Shown: piece by piece, positions 1-22,078 of the stretch
Layout: every line of letters begins with the position of its first letter
How positions within the stretch are numbered: the stretch's first letter is position 1
Notes under the pieces: model-generated
What the model saw: the letters and a program-made list of their open reading frames with translations, nothing else
Told to the model about the DNA's origin: nothing
The model's database searches: none
Origin: Siderastrea radians
Taxonomy: Eukaryota > Cnidaria > Anthozoa > Scleractinia > Rhizangiidae
Reading direction: 5' to 3'
Assembly (NCBI GenBank): GCA_964017195.1
Contig: OZ024890.1
Coordinates: 19,052,701 to 19,116,700, forward strand
DNA: 64,000 bases
Program-made: the position numbers and the translations under genes

Positions 1-7
1 GTATTTA

Positions 8-252
8 GACTACGAGCGGTCTCTCTTTCCGCTCAGGGATAGTCGAGCGAAAAGAGCACGCTACCGAACGCGAAAATCGCCTGCCGCGTGAAAACGTTAT
101 ACTCGAGTGATGAGCCTTTCGTGTAGCCAACCAGAGTCTTTCAGGCTCACCACGCGCGCTTCGCTTTTCCACGCGGTAAGCAATTTTCGCACTCGCTCCT
201 GCTTTCTTTTCGCTCAACTATCCCTGAGCGAAAAGAGAGACCGCTCGTAGTC
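8..252. mobile_element. Foldback MITE
   Basis: The first about 45 bases, starting GACTACGAGCGGTCTCTC, reappear as a reverse complement ending at about 252, giving long terminal inverted repeats around a GC-rich centre. The right flank begins TATTT and the left flank reads TATTTA, so a short target duplication is possible, but the window edge prevents a check. There is no coding capacity, so it is non-autonomous. Confidence 0.7.
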
Positions 253-351
253 TATTTGGTGTTCTGTTCTACTTACCTTTCCAGAGTTACCTAAAACGTG
301 AGATCCTTCCTAACCGATCAAGTGATTGGGTGGTTATTTCATTTCTCCTAG

Positions 352-1970
352 GTGTATTTTGTGTGGCATTATGCATCAGTAACTTGTTATTTGCACAGTC
401 AACCGGATTCTACCTGTTAGAGATCATCAGCAGCGCTAGTTCCATTCCCCTGCTCCTCACTGGCTTGGCTGAGTGTATAGGTGTGGCTTATATTTATGGA
501 ATGGACAGGTAAGTACCTGTAAATTGTGGTACCAAATTGATACGGTAAAGAAAGGGGGGAGGGGCTTAAGACGTTGCCTTCGCTGTTGAGAGCAGGACTG
601 CAGTATTTTTAAAGTTTTGTCTGCACCTGTATTGTTTGGTATTTCTTCTGAGTTGTGTTGTAACGAAGACACTAGCGTTTTTTATTGTTTCGACAACCGG
701 TCATCATGGTTACTATAGCCTTTCTCTGGTCCAAACAAATTAGAATATTGTTTATGTGGGACACCAACAACTTTCTGAAAAAGCTTTGTTTCTTATGACC
801 AGTACTGGTAGCCGTTTGAAAAACAGAATTGAATCTGTCCAGGTGAGCAAAATCTTTCCGTTATCTTCTAGGTTTTCAAAAGATCTTCATTTAATGACAG
901 GAAAGCAGTTGAAGACGAGATGGCAAATTTGTTGGAAGTTCATCTCGCCGCTTATCATACTCAGCGTCATAATTGGAGGAATCGTACAAATGATCAGAGC
1001 AATAGCTGATGGGCAGTTCACATACACCGCATGGGACAGAAACGAGGTAATCAAAGGGCGATTTTTCTGAGGGGCTATTAATAGAATGTATCTGCTGTAT
1101 AAGGGCCAGTAGATCTGACCCTGCATTATTTCTTTTTGTACAAAGGACAGAGTAAAAGCGCGTTTTGATTGGTCTAGGGGGAGTCTGTTATTAAAGTACA
1201 GACGCACGAGTAATGTAATGAGCCGCAAAGTTCTGTGCGCGCAAATAATCACTACAAAGATTTTTAAATACATTTCTCCTTTTATGCGAGATAACTGTCA
1301 TCAGAACAATGCATAAAACAAATAGATCCCATTTCGCCGTGTGTGTGTGTGTAAAAGCGCAGTTCTTTTGGGACTATTCACATTTGAAAATGAACCTCGG
1401 AATCCGTGGTGGATCTTAATAGGGAAAGGCCTCCAGTAGATGGGGAATGAGGAGTTCTGACAATGTTCTTGGGCCTTCTCTTGGAAACAGTTGTCATTTA
1501 GTTCCCTCCACCCCCCTCCCCCTCACCAAAAACACACACAACCAGGGCCATAAAAGTAAAGAAAGTGAGGAAATGGGGAATGGATGGAATGGGCCAAAAT
1601 TGCGCCACATTTTCTGGGAAATCGAGTCTACTGTTATTACTATCATAAATGCTCTTCAAGATGACTCTGTAGTTACTAACCTTTATGTACTTATTTATCT
1701 CCCCAGGCACAAGTCAAGAACCTACCGTACCCTGCGTGGGGTTACATTATTTACACGGTGTTTGTTCTGGTTCCCTTAGTGTGCATCATTTACCCGCCTA
1801 TCAAAGACTGTATCTGGCGCAACAGATCAGATCCTGTGGCTGGCGGGAATTCGTGTGCCGTACTTTGTGACCCATGCTGCTGCGTTGGCAGGTCAAGAAC
1901 TTATAATATATCTCCGATAGGTAGTCCATGGGTGAATGGACATGTGAATCGAACGGTTGAGGGCGACTGA
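352..1970 (+). CDS. SLC6 family Na+/Cl--dependent transporter, C-terminal three exons (partial)
   Basis: Three exons can be joined: 352-508, 872-1046 and 1707-1970, each bounded by AG acceptors and GT donors with compatible phases (codon split AG/G at the first junction, phase 0 at the second). The encoded C-terminus has the last transmembrane segments of a neurotransmitter:sodium symporter. The signature EXXXVAYIYGMDRF lies at the end of the first exon, WKFISPLIILS in the second and LPYPAWGYIIY in the third, followed by a hydrophobic helix and a short cytoplasmic tail ending at TGA 1968-1970. The family moves amino acids or amine transmitters across the plasma membrane using Na+ and Cl-. Substrate cannot be read from this part. 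The 5' exons lie to the left of the window. Confidence 0.88.
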
Positions 1971-4900
1971 TAGATACCATGAACTAGGATTCGACAAATA
2001 AGCCAGATGTATGATCAACTGCTTTCAAAGTGGACTTAATTTGAATTGTCCTTCAATTAATGGGCCAAATTATGCAGGGAAATGCTTGACACCACGCGCA
2101 CGTTTACTGAGAGATCAGAACTGTCCGTCTTAGCTCTAGAGGTTGCCTATTACTGAGACAAAAGAGTGTACTACCTCTACTGCCATTTAGAGTTCATTTT
2201 CTGAAAATGTGGTTTCAGAATTATGATTTAATCGGCCTAAACTGTCGCGCGAGATTATTCCGAAGAGCTGGGTGTACATATCCTTAGTCTGTTAACATAG
2301 TGTTAACGAAACACAGGAAGTAGCGTCTATTTCCAATCGAAAGCTCAGTATTTGATTCCCTTGGAAATGTTTCTGAAAAGTAACAACGGCAATATCCGGT
2401 CGTTCTGACGGGGCGAACAAAGAGACTGTTGCGCATAATTCAGTTATGCTGCTTACATCAGAGCAACGCAAGGTAAATTTGAATCGATATACCAAACCTG
2501 TTTGCAACTACAGGTGCCTTCAATAATTGCTTTTCAGATCGCTCTGTTCCCGGGAGAGACCACATAAATGAAATAGCTAAACGAAACAGTGATTAGGCTT
2601 GTACCAAACCGGTAGGGATCGATTTTTAGCCTCCCTGGGGGAAAGAGGGGCGATGAGCCTACGCTCCACCCACAAAAGCATGTCTGAAGAAACGCCAAAA
2701 GACCGAATTCCAGACACGGGCTAAAAACCGAAACAAATTCACAAAAAAAGAATTTGTACTACATTTTTCTAGCTAACTTTTGCAGGTTTTTTAGGAGAAA
2801 TAAAAAATTTTAACATTGCACTGAAAAATGTATGTGCAACTTAAAATACATATTAAGAAATGGAAAAAGCGATGATTGCAAAGCTCCCTTAAAAAGTTGC
2901 GTCTTCAGAGAACTTGTTTAAACCAAACAGTCCAAGTTCAACAGTAGACTATTTGAAATCACCCATGAACTCAACGCCCCCACTCAACGCCCCCCGCGAA
3001 CACCCACCGCGAACGCCCTTACTAACTTGCTCACGAACTCACCTACGAACCACGAACTCACCTAAGTACTCAACCATGAAGGCACCCATGAACGCTCCCA
3101 TTAACTCACCCTTTAATTCACCGCTTGAAATCACCATGAACTCAACCCGTTGAACTCACCCTTGAACTCAACCATGAACTCGGCCTTGAGTTCACAATTA
3201 ATTCTCCTATGAACTCACCCATAAACTCACCATGATCTCACTCATAAAATCGTGAATAAAGGCATAAACTTATCTATGCCGAACACGACAATGAACTTAT
3301 TGAAAATTTTGGGCGAAGCTGTACCAATCAGATCAGTTCCTTACCATATGCATATTTCAGACCAAACTATAGGGTCTCTTTGTATCTGTTCAAAACTGCC
3401 CGAAAGGGTCACTCTCTTGGTTATAATCCCCACTGGCTATAAGCCCACCGGCTTGCTATATATATTCCGGTAACAATTGCCCTCGGATATAAGCCCCTTC
3501 TTCTCCACTTCACCTCTTTACGCTCTTTGTATTGACGAACCAAATAAAATAGAGTTGTTTACAGGTTTAGTGCTTGACGACTGGTAAAGCAGACTCCTAA
3601 TTCTAACAAATTCAATGAACAGAATAAAAAGACGAGTGCCTGAGACTATAACGTGCCCTGGTTATAAGCCGTTATAGAGGCCCTTCCGAATCAATGCCAG
3701 CATCAAATTCTGGACCTGGACTGTAGTGACCATATATATAATGCCGGTAAGGCTTTTTGTGATGGACTTAGCGAGGCTTTGGACACGGTTAAATTAAACA
3801 CATTCTTCTTTACTTCAGTGAAACTCAACTCAATCCATTTTATAAAAAAATTATTCGTCATCATCATGCAGGCCAACACAAACCTTCCCAGAGTGAACTC
3901 GTTTAGAGCAAATCTACTGGCACAAATTTCATTGTTTTAACTAACACAGCTGCTGCATGACCAGACCAGAGAAAGGGCTGCGCAGGAGACAAAGCAAACT
4001 TCAGGCTGTACCAGCCTGAGCAGATACACCAACATCAGTGTTTTTCTGTTGTCTCTATACTTTCAGTTTACGGCACACTTATAATGCATTGAGAATCCAT
4101 TGCTATGCCTCACGCATGCACAGGCACACGAAAGGTTGCTGCCATGTAATTTCACTCCTGACTAACACAGGCTGCTCAATCCAGCCCACTCTCTCTGTCT
4201 TCTCGTACCCGTTAGCAACCCATCATTGGCATTGCCCTGCGTCAAGCCTCAAAAGTCCATTAACCTAAGTATAGTATATCAGACGCGCCTGCTAGCTTGG
4301 ATGGCTTCGCGCTTCGAACTCGAATTCCTCCTCGGAGTTCTCACCCTCTGCGCATGCCACGCAGACTTCTCTCACAGCGCACTGCCGTTTCTTCGTGTAA
4401 CCTTACACGCTACTTGAACGCCGGGAACAGGTTGCTGTTTAGACATCAGGCAGTCCCTCCATCTTCCAGACGAGTCGAGCGAAATCTATAGCTAGATCTA
4501 GTACAACACGCGAACCACCCGAAAGTCTGCTAACACATGGAGACGCGACGCGCGGGTGGGGAGCTGCGCACTCGCGAGTCAAGTACGTCAATATTCTCGC
4601 ACGTTCCGCGTTTTGTCTTCTTTCTCGATTTTCTGCTCTCGTACTAGAGTTGCTGTTTACTGGCTCTGATAAGTCCTGCATTTTTTGGCCGCGCTCCTCC
4701 CGAACGAAGTGAAAGAAAAAAAAAAGAATTGAAGCTAAATGACAGCACTCAAATTGAGAGGTGCCGCTCCATAGGGGCCCACACACTGTGTCTATATGTA
4801 AGCCCGGAAGGTACTCGAGTAGGTTTTGGGTGTGAGGCCATCAGGAGCCGATGGGAAAATGGGTACACGGTGAAAGGAAAACGGTCGATGGAGGGCTCGC

Positions 4901-5857
4901 GGTTTCCCCTCTGCGTCCGCCTCTTTTTCCCGCGGTTCGCGGTTGCTTACGAGACTCAACGGAAACATGATTCTTTTCACGGGAAAAATGTTCTAAAAAT
5001 AAATCTACTCGGAAAAAGGTTGCCGGAGTCAAGAAATTAGTGGAGATAGAGGTACTCCTGGTTTGGGGTGGGTGTGTGCAGCCCAGGGCTCCAAAATTGG
5101 GCCCCGTTTTAGAAGGATTTTGCATTCACAGTGATACCCCTTTTTAGAAAGAAATAATTTTTTAAAGAAATTTAATTTTTTAGAAATTTACTAAATTTTA
5201 AACTCCGTTTTAGAAAAGTTATTTCTTTGTTTGTTCGACTTATACTTCCGAAATATAATTGTTGCTACGCAAATTTCCCCATTACTTAAATAGCCATTTA
5301 TTTACATCCCTATAAATAATTTAAAACGCTGCTGATATCTTGAAGCTTTCGTGCGTTTGCAATATTACACGCCTTTCTATAAAAACGGCAAATATGGATA
5401 CCCCTTTTAAGATCAGGAGTCCCAAAATCACCGGAGCCGTTGGGCGGTACATACCCGTATAGGTATTGTGAGGGAGTGCCCCCCCCCCCCGGCCCACCAG
5501 TATGTAAGAAAAATGTGTGCAAATGCCAACAGGTTCGTTTTAACTCGTCGTTGTGTTTTGTCGACATTGAGGCTCAAAAATACCGAATTTAGCGACTTTT
5601 AGCGATTTGGAGGATTTTACGGTTTGTGTGGGAGTCCTGTGGCCGCAGCAGAGTTTGTGCAAACCACGCTTGTAAACACAACACCGCAAAGTAGAACTTG
5701 ACTCGGAGTCCAAACAGGTCAGTAATTTCCCAAAAATGAAAATATGGCTGTGGAAAAAAAATTTATCAACATATTGCTGAAAAAAAAAATTGCTAAAATC
5801 AAACGTTGAAATTTATGATTTCCGTAGTTTTGCCATGAAGTTTTTTAATTAAAATAC
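1971..5857. other. Intergenic region without a recognised gene
   Basis: Apart from the degenerate minisatellite at about 2935-3245, I see no exon with splice signals, no conserved protein and no RNA gene. Short open frames here lack codon structure and family resemblance. A poly-C tract at 5480-5492 is low complexity. Confidence 0.5.
2935..3245. repeat. Degenerate AACTCACC-type minisatellite
   Basis: Variants of GAACTCACCCATGAACTCA recur more than fifteen times with drifting spacers. Open frames across it simply translate the repeat (Asn-Ser-Pro, Met-Asn-Ser runs) and are not taken as genes. Confidence 0.75.
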
Positions 5858-5877
5858 GGTTTAAGGGGTGTCTGTAA

Positions 5878-6075
5878 AACCAGGAACACACCCGGAACAC
5901 CCCGGAACACCCCGGAACACCCCGGAACACCCCGGAACACCCCGGAACACCCCCGGAACACCCCGGAACACCCCCGGAACACCCCCGGAACAGCCCGGAA
6001 CAGCCCGGAACAACCCCAGAACATCCCTGGAACATCCCATAATACCCCGAACATCCCATAATGCCCCGGAATACC
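5878..6075. repeat. CCGGAACACC minisatellite, left end of the 2-kb element
   Basis: About eighteen copies of a 10-11 bp unit (CCCGGAACAC and variants) lie immediately inside the left terminal repeat and grade into CATCCCATAATACC variants. All three frames stay open only because the unit lacks stops, so the Pro-Gly-Thr or Cys-Ser-Gly repeat peptides are artefacts. Confidence 0.92.
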
Positions 6076-7689
6076 TTCAATACAGCCAGGAACACTCTTG
6101 AACACCAAACATTCTGGTCAGCGGTCAGACCGCTCACGGATGGACTGACCCGAGGACCTCCGAAGATTAACGACGATTTCCGAATTTTTCCGAAGTCCTT
6201 TGCGGATCACCCGAAGACAAAATGACAAAAATAAAATAAAAAATAACATTGGTGTCCTTTAGATCGACAAAGATTTGATTTTGAATATTTCAATTCAATT
6301 ATTGAAGTTGTTGTAACTCATGCGAGATTTGCATTACAACTCTCGACAAAACCGATGTGACGTCTATAAGTAAAATTCTGGGGGTGGGCATCCCGAATAA
6401 TAATTCAATTCACCATATAACACGTCACGGTCGCGATAACTTACTCTTGGGCATTGCGTGACAGATTTTGCACGCAAAACAAAACAGCTTTTGCAGGCTG
6501 TTAAACGTCTATAGGATTTTTTTTTCGTAAAGGCTGTTCCTTTTCAATTTATGTGGCTAGTACTACCGCATTTTCTCAATAAGTGCCCCACTTGCTGTTA
6601 CTGTACGAACTGGGCAAAGAAATACCGCCGCTCCTTCTAAAGACCAATTAAAAAAATGTTTGAATAGTTTTGACAAGTAAGTTGTAACTCAAGGTTTATC
6701 GCAACGTATAAAGTTGGCTTATTGAGGGAGCACACGAACTTTGCAAAGTTCAAGGAAATCTGATATGTACTCTCATCGTTGATATTTTCCTTTTTTCGTT
6801 TACTGAATTTTTCTCTTAAAGTCTAACTAGATCTTGTGAAAGTAAATAGAATACTTGTTCCTTTTCTCGTTATAAGAGTGTAAACTCGTTCGATCCTTTT
6901 GCTCCCGGGTTACGTTATGACATCCTACATTACAGACATTATAAGCCCTCGGATACCTCTACAAAATTATAGTGCGTACTTTTTTGCAGGCGCACATTTC
7001 TCCTACTCATTTATCTTCCGAGCTACGCTCTTTTGTTAACCAAAAATATATGCAGGCCTAACTGCAAAAACGTTGTCATTCAAATATGACAAGAGAAAGC
7101 TGCAAGATGGGAATTTATTAGACATGGAAAAACGTTCTCGGATTTTAACATTCCTGAAGGAACCATGCACTACGGTATGATACTTCAAATTAATATGAAC
7201 TGAGGTTTTTTTAAATGAGGTGTATATATTCACCGTATATTAGCGTAACGAACCGGCGGCCAAACATTTCCATGCACCTGTGGAAATAAAACGATGACGA
7301 TCGTGTGACCTCGGAATAATGACCTTAAAGCATTGCGTGACACTGTATCATTTGGCTTTGTTTATTATGTCCTTGAGGTCACACCTGTTTTTTGAACGTG
7401 ATAATGCAAACCTCGCACGAGAAAAATCAATGCAGAATTAACAGTTGAACTGTCACATTTTCATATCACTGAAAATCGTAAGTTATTGATATGAAGGTCA
7501 CGTGCATGATATATTTTTCCCATTAATTAATGGTTTTTTCGCTGTTCTTAAAAGCTTCGAAAATATTCCAAGCATTCTTGAAATGCTCGGAAATCTCAGG
7601 GTGATCCGCAAAAGTCTTATGAAGAATTGGGAATCTTCAGAGGTCTTGGCTTAGTCAATTCGTGAGCAGTCTGACCGCTGACCACTATT

Positions 7690-7856
7690 TTTGGTGTTCC
7701 GGGGGTGTTCCTTGCTGTTTCGAGGGTGTTCCGGGGTATTATGGGATGTTCCAGGGGTGTTCCGGGGTTGTTCCGAGCTGTTCCGGGGTGTTCCGGGGAT
7801 GTTCCGGGGTGTTCCGGGGGTGTTCCGGGGTGTTCCGGGGTGTTCCGGGTTTTACA
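7690..7856. repeat. GGTGTTCCGG minisatellite, right end of the 2-kb element
   Basis: This is the reverse-complement counterpart of the array at 5878-6075, again directly inside the terminal repeat. Copy number is slightly lower and unit order differs, so the two ends expanded or were corrected independently. Confidence 0.92.
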
Positions 7857-8404
7857 GACACCCCGGTTTAAGCCCGTTGAAACACAACCCCGTTGTAACA
7901 CAACATCCAATCCAAAGTCACGCAATTCTTCTGGTTTAGCGAGTTTCGAGCAAGTTATGGTGGACAGGTTTAATCCGGCCAGTTTAGATATTTACACCAG
8001 AATAAAAGTTAGAAGTGCTTTATATCTAAGGGGTTAATCTGGTTAATAAATGCTTTTTTCGATCTTTAAGGAAGAATAGAATTTTATACATGGTATTTCA
8101 CTGGCCGGGAGTCCGACAATCACGACGTGCGAACTACACGTGATCAGTTATTTCCCATTGATGAAATCGAGTGATTTCCCGGGTCGTGTGCAAGTACTCT
8201 TCAAATTCTCGACGTTTTCTAAAGAGATAGCGCAAATAAAGATTTAGAAAGCGACTTAGCAACCTTCCATGCTTAGAAGAATGTCTCAAGTTCAAATTTT
8301 TATGCGGAAAACTCCTGTTTGTTAAAAGAAACCGGTATTTTGAACGTAAAAGAAGCCTGTGGCGTTCTGTAATGTTTTACTCCCACCGCCTATCGATCTG
8401 GCAG

Positions 8405-8460
8405 ACCAACCAATCAGGTTCAAGCCTTCCAAATATGGCGGTCACAGAGTATAAAAGCAT
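8405..8460 (+). promoter_or_regulatory. AHCY core promoter
   Basis: A TATA box (GTATAAAAG) at 8449-8457 lies about 105 bp upstream of the AHCY start codon. A CCAAT box (AACCAATCAGG, near 8408) and an AATATGGCGG element resembling a YY1 site lie just before it. The pattern fits a strongly expressed housekeeping gene; the role is inferred from position. Confidence 0.65.
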
Positions 8461-8556
8461 GCTTCTTGAAATCCTCGTCCTCTTTCTTTCTCCACATCGG
8501 TAGAAATTTGCAACACTTTTTCAGCGGTAGTGTTATCCATCTAATTCAAGTTCAAC

Positions 8557-18398
<9,842 letters not shown>

Positions 18399-18874
18399 AA
18401 TACTCGGCTAGGGACACATTGCTATAATATGATAATAACTTAATATTAAGACGTGACATCAAATTGACTTGCATTGCTCACCTGTGGAGACGAACGTTTA
18501 CATCATAAGCACTTGTGTAGTGCTATTTATTATAGTTTCTTACAAAAAATAAACAGTTTAAACTCACCATTAAAGTTTGCTTTCATTGTGGGAATTATTT
18601 TAGCGCGCAAAACTAGAAATAAGGGAGTTACTAAACAAGTCTTGTTATATACCCCTACCCTCCCTCTTTTTTCACACTTATTTTCTTACCTTCTCCGATA
18701 GGGCTAACAAGTATAATGAGACCAGAAGCAGTGTACGTGAATGCACGAAAAAAAAGAAAAAAAAGAAAGGCCGTCCGGGTGATTGGAAAAGTTCTCGAAC
18801 TTCACATGCCGAATCGAATGCAAATCAGTAAAAATAACGTTTGAAACGGGCCTCATTAGCCTGTGAACAGGCTA

Positions 18875-20611
18875 ATGCGTGGTTCAATTTTACCTGTTAC
18901 CATCCCCCCCCGGGCAGCCCCCGGGACAAGTCCAGCCTTTCGGGCCCGGGGGTGGGGAATTGTTTGAAGTGGTCTTGTCCCGGGGGTAGGGGGCCAGGGA
19001 ATATCGAAAACAGCTTCTTGTGAAGTAAGTCACTTCAGTTGACACGACGGCACCGAACTGCGTAGAGAGGACTGTCTATTGCTGGGGAAAATCTCTAAAA
19101 TTTGTGGCAGACTAGTTAGGGAAGAATAATCTCTTAAAATTAAAATCTGTATTCGAAGGTACGTTTATTATAAACTTGTAAAACGAATGTGCGTTTGATG
19201 CCTACTCGAATTTTCACATTACACTCAAACGAAGAAAACCGTGAACACTGAAAATATTTCTGGAATGTTTATTGTGTTTTGACCAATCACATGCGAGACC
19301 TTGTAACCGCAGAAAACAAATGGGTTTTTCTCAGTCACGGAATCGAGTTGGTTCTCCATTTGTTTTGAAAGACCTTCATTTTAACTTACAAGGATTTAAA
19401 TTGTTATTTCTTTTTAACTGAGAGCCACATGCACTACGAGAGCGAAAAATGTGTGAGTGGTCTTTGGCTTGTTGCGGCTGCACTGTAGCAACGACCGCAG
19501 ACTGTCAAAAGCGGCGTACATTATTCTTCAACAGCCTGGTGTACCGTAGTCTCCTTCGCAGCCGCTCGGGCCAGAGTCACGCAACGCTCCCCGTCCCCAA
19601 GCTTGGGGACGGGGAGCGTTGCGTGACTCCGGCCCGAGCGGCTGCGAAGGAGACTAGGTGTACCGTTGCTAAATTTGAAAATATGTCATTTTCAAAATGT
19701 GCAACTACACGTTATATGATGCAAGCCCGGCTCAAAGGCACGGATGATTCGGCCTAAATAAACCGAGTCAGCTGTGCTGTCAATGGGCGAATTTGGAGAG
19801 AAAACATTGCAGTTTTTACTTCAAGGTGAAATAACTGCCGCTTGAGTTAGTTTTATTTGAAATGTCGGAAACACTGATCGTTGCGTCGGTTTGTCGAAAA
19901 ATTTTATTCGGCAAAAGCGCTCAAACCTATTTTCGCTTGCGTAGTGCGTGGGGCTCTCAGATAGAAAGGAACAGCACTTCCAATTTCTGTAAGATAAACT
20001 GGTGAAGATTAAACCTTGTCGTCTTTCGAAACAACTCGATTCCGTGACTGAGATTCTGCGGTTACAAGGCCTCGCGTGTGATTGGTCAAAACACACATTC
20101 CAGGAATATTTTCAGTGTTCACGGTTTTCTTAATTTGAGTGTAACAGAGGTCTCAGTGCAGTGTTCTTATGAAACAAGCTAAGAAAACTCCTTTAAAATG
20201 CTGCCATCAATTTGTTCACCGTACCTCTTGTACGTATGTGCTATACTTAGAATAAAACACGTGGCGAAGAACATCTCTTTACTCGCCCGCCCTATGCCAG
20301 TGCGCTTAGAGTTTTTCTTCTTCAGTTTTCTTTTTAAATGCAGCTTCCATGTTTTTGTTATATTATACATGAAGTATCCTTTGTCCAATAAACTCTAGAG
20401 AACGTCTGGTTTTGCTACTGTACGGAAACCAGTATTGTTATCTATATTTTGTTATCTGTATCTGTGGTCGATGAGGAGTCCCGAGGGTGGGGAATTGTCT
20501 CTTTCTGCGTGCCCGGGGGTGGGGAATAGACCGCCGAGTACGAAAAAAATGGCAAATCCCCGGGGGTATGCCCGGGGGCGGGATGGTAACAGGTAGAATT
20601 GAACCATGCAT
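18875..20611. mobile_element. Non-autonomous DNA transposon, copy B, with nested insertion
   Basis: It has the same ends as copy A (TGGTTCAATTTTACCTGTTA and CCATCCCCCCC on the left; GGATGGTAACAGGTAGAATT and GAACCATGCA on the right) and the shared interior AATAAAACACGTGGCGAAGA. It is about 800 bp longer than copy A. Part of the difference is the palindrome at 19547-19656 with its target duplication, plus a segment at about 19200-20130 with its own weak inverted symmetry (ACCGTGAACACTGAAAATAT near 19240 and its complement near 20110). No transposase is visible. Confidence 0.78.
19547..19656. mobile_element. 110-bp near-perfect palindromic Mutator-like MITE
   Basis: Arms of about 55 bp starting TAGTCTCCTTCGCAGCCG meet at CCAAGCTTGG and are almost perfect. 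The 9-bp target duplication GGTGTACCG is exact (19538-19546 and 19657-19665). The lack of arm divergence suggests a young insertion, nested in copy B. Confidence 0.93.
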
Positions 20612-20786
20612 AACCAGCACTCCCTAGGCTGTGAGAGCAGACGCCTTTCTCAGTAAGTTGTTAGCGGTTGAAGCAAAAGGAGTCTACTCTCGCACCTGAA
20701 AGCCTGTTCGCAGACTTTGAGATGTCCGCCGTATAGCGGAAGGGTGGCGCAAAAAGAAGAGACACCACGTCTTTCCTAACTTGCTC

Positions 20787-20892
20787 TAACCTGCGATCAG
20801 GCCGAATTTTAGCATCGCTCTCATATTCTCTTAGCCCGTCCCGCCTGAAAGTTTCACCGAGCGAAACGAAAATAGAGCCTGATCGCAGGTTA
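20787..20892. mobile_element. 106-bp Mutator-like MITE with 9-bp target duplication
   Basis: The terminal inverted repeat TAACCTGCGATCAGGC is flanked by AACTTGCTC (20778-20786) and AACTTGTTC (20893-20901), one mismatch in nine. It lies between AHCY and MPPE1. Confidence 0.87.
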
Positions 20893-21222
20893 AACTTGTT
20901 CTCTCTTTCCGTTCCCGACCATGTGAACGCAAGGGAGAGACTAGCATGTTACAACCGTAGTGAAACGCCATTCACACGAACAAATTTTCTATTGCAAGTT
21001 CCATCAACATTTGATTTGTGTTCACGAGGAATTTTTTGCGACATTTCCTTAAAGTGCGCTGGCAATTCAACAGCCGAAGGAGAGAAGTACGGAAAGTTAC
21101 CAAAAGGAAGTGAGAAAATTCGTCCAGTATTAAATGGCTTGTGTTTATAAATTGGTACTTCTGTTAAAACTGCAGCTGAAAATACTGGTCAGAAACAGGT
21201 GCTGGGTTTGCATGATTCATGG

Positions 21223-21434
21223 TAGCCTGTTCCAGGCCTTCAGATAGTGGCGCGCGAACGAAAAACAATGAGAGCGGAGAACAAATGAGTAGAGACTGGG
21301 AAGAGAGGCCTCTTTTCCCAGTCTCTTCTTGTGTTTTTTTTTTGTTTTTGTTATTGTTTTTGCTTTGTTTTTTGTTTTGGTTTTTCTCTGCTCTCAATAT
21401 TTTTCGTTCGTGCGCCACTAACTGGGACAGGCTA
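21223..21434. mobile_element. 212-bp foldback MITE
   Basis: The arms TAGCCTGTTCCAG...AGTGGCGCGCGAACG and CGTTCGTGCGCCACT...CTGGGACAGGCTA pair imperfectly. The central GACTGGGAAGAGAGGCC block pairs with TTTTCCCAGTC. No clear target duplication was found. Confidence 0.75.
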
Positions 21435-22078
21435 GGTTCTTGCAAAATGGAGGTGACATCAATATCTTTGACCGCCCATCTACTCTAACAACTTTCACAC
21501 AATTAAATTTTCTGTGATAGGGTAGACGGCAAAAAAACACTTCAGTGGCGGTGAAAAATACTAGGTAACACTTCATCTACTCTGTTCAGGAGCTTTTGAA
21601 TCTCGCAAACTGTTGCTGATTACGCTTGGGCTACCTGTGGTGACGGTAATCTGCGGGACAGACAAACAGCGCCAGCGGCCCGCCAGCTTAACCGCCAGCG
21701 GATGTCCAGTTAGAACCCAGTCTATCGCGTTTTGTTAATGGAAGGCCTACAACAAAATATTGTGTTGCAGTGTCGTCTCTGTCGTGGAACCGTGCAGCGT
21801 CAAACTCTAAGATTGTGGCAGGGCGTCTCATGATTCCTGGCTGTTGAAAAGTCCACTGGGAATGATTTCACTTCATTGGGCTAAAAAAATCTAGAAAAAA
21901 GCGGTCAGAAATGGATTTACAACACATTTGGTTGCACTCTCTGCCTCGGGTGAGAAAATGGATATCAAAAATGTGATGCAAGATTCCATCGGAGAGCAAT
22001 ACGAGCCTTAAGTCTTCGTCAATCGATCGTTTATTTGATGTTGTCGCCTAAAACGATGCTTGTGTCGAGTTTAAAATC

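Larger units (their letters stand above)
5865..7864. mobile_element. 2.0-kb DNA transposon with long inverted ends and 7-bp target duplication
   Basis: Both ends start GGGGTGTCTGTAAAAC on opposite strands and are flanked by the same 7 bp, GGTTTAA (5858-5864 and 7865-7871), which is good evidence for transposition. Inside each end lies a minisatellite of the unit CCGGAACACC, then a further inverted stretch containing GGTCAGCGGTCAGAC and GCGGATCACCC. Similarity continues inward more weakly. The 1.2-kb centre has no protein I recognise, so the element is probably non-autonomous. The 7-bp duplication could be part of an 8-bp one; the superfamily is not assigned. Confidence 0.85.

Noticed and set aside
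5799..6137. Open frames encoding Cys-Ser-Gly or Pro-Gly-Thr repeats
   Set aside because: They are translations of the CCGGAACACC minisatellite in a transposon end; all frames are open only because the unit lacks stops.
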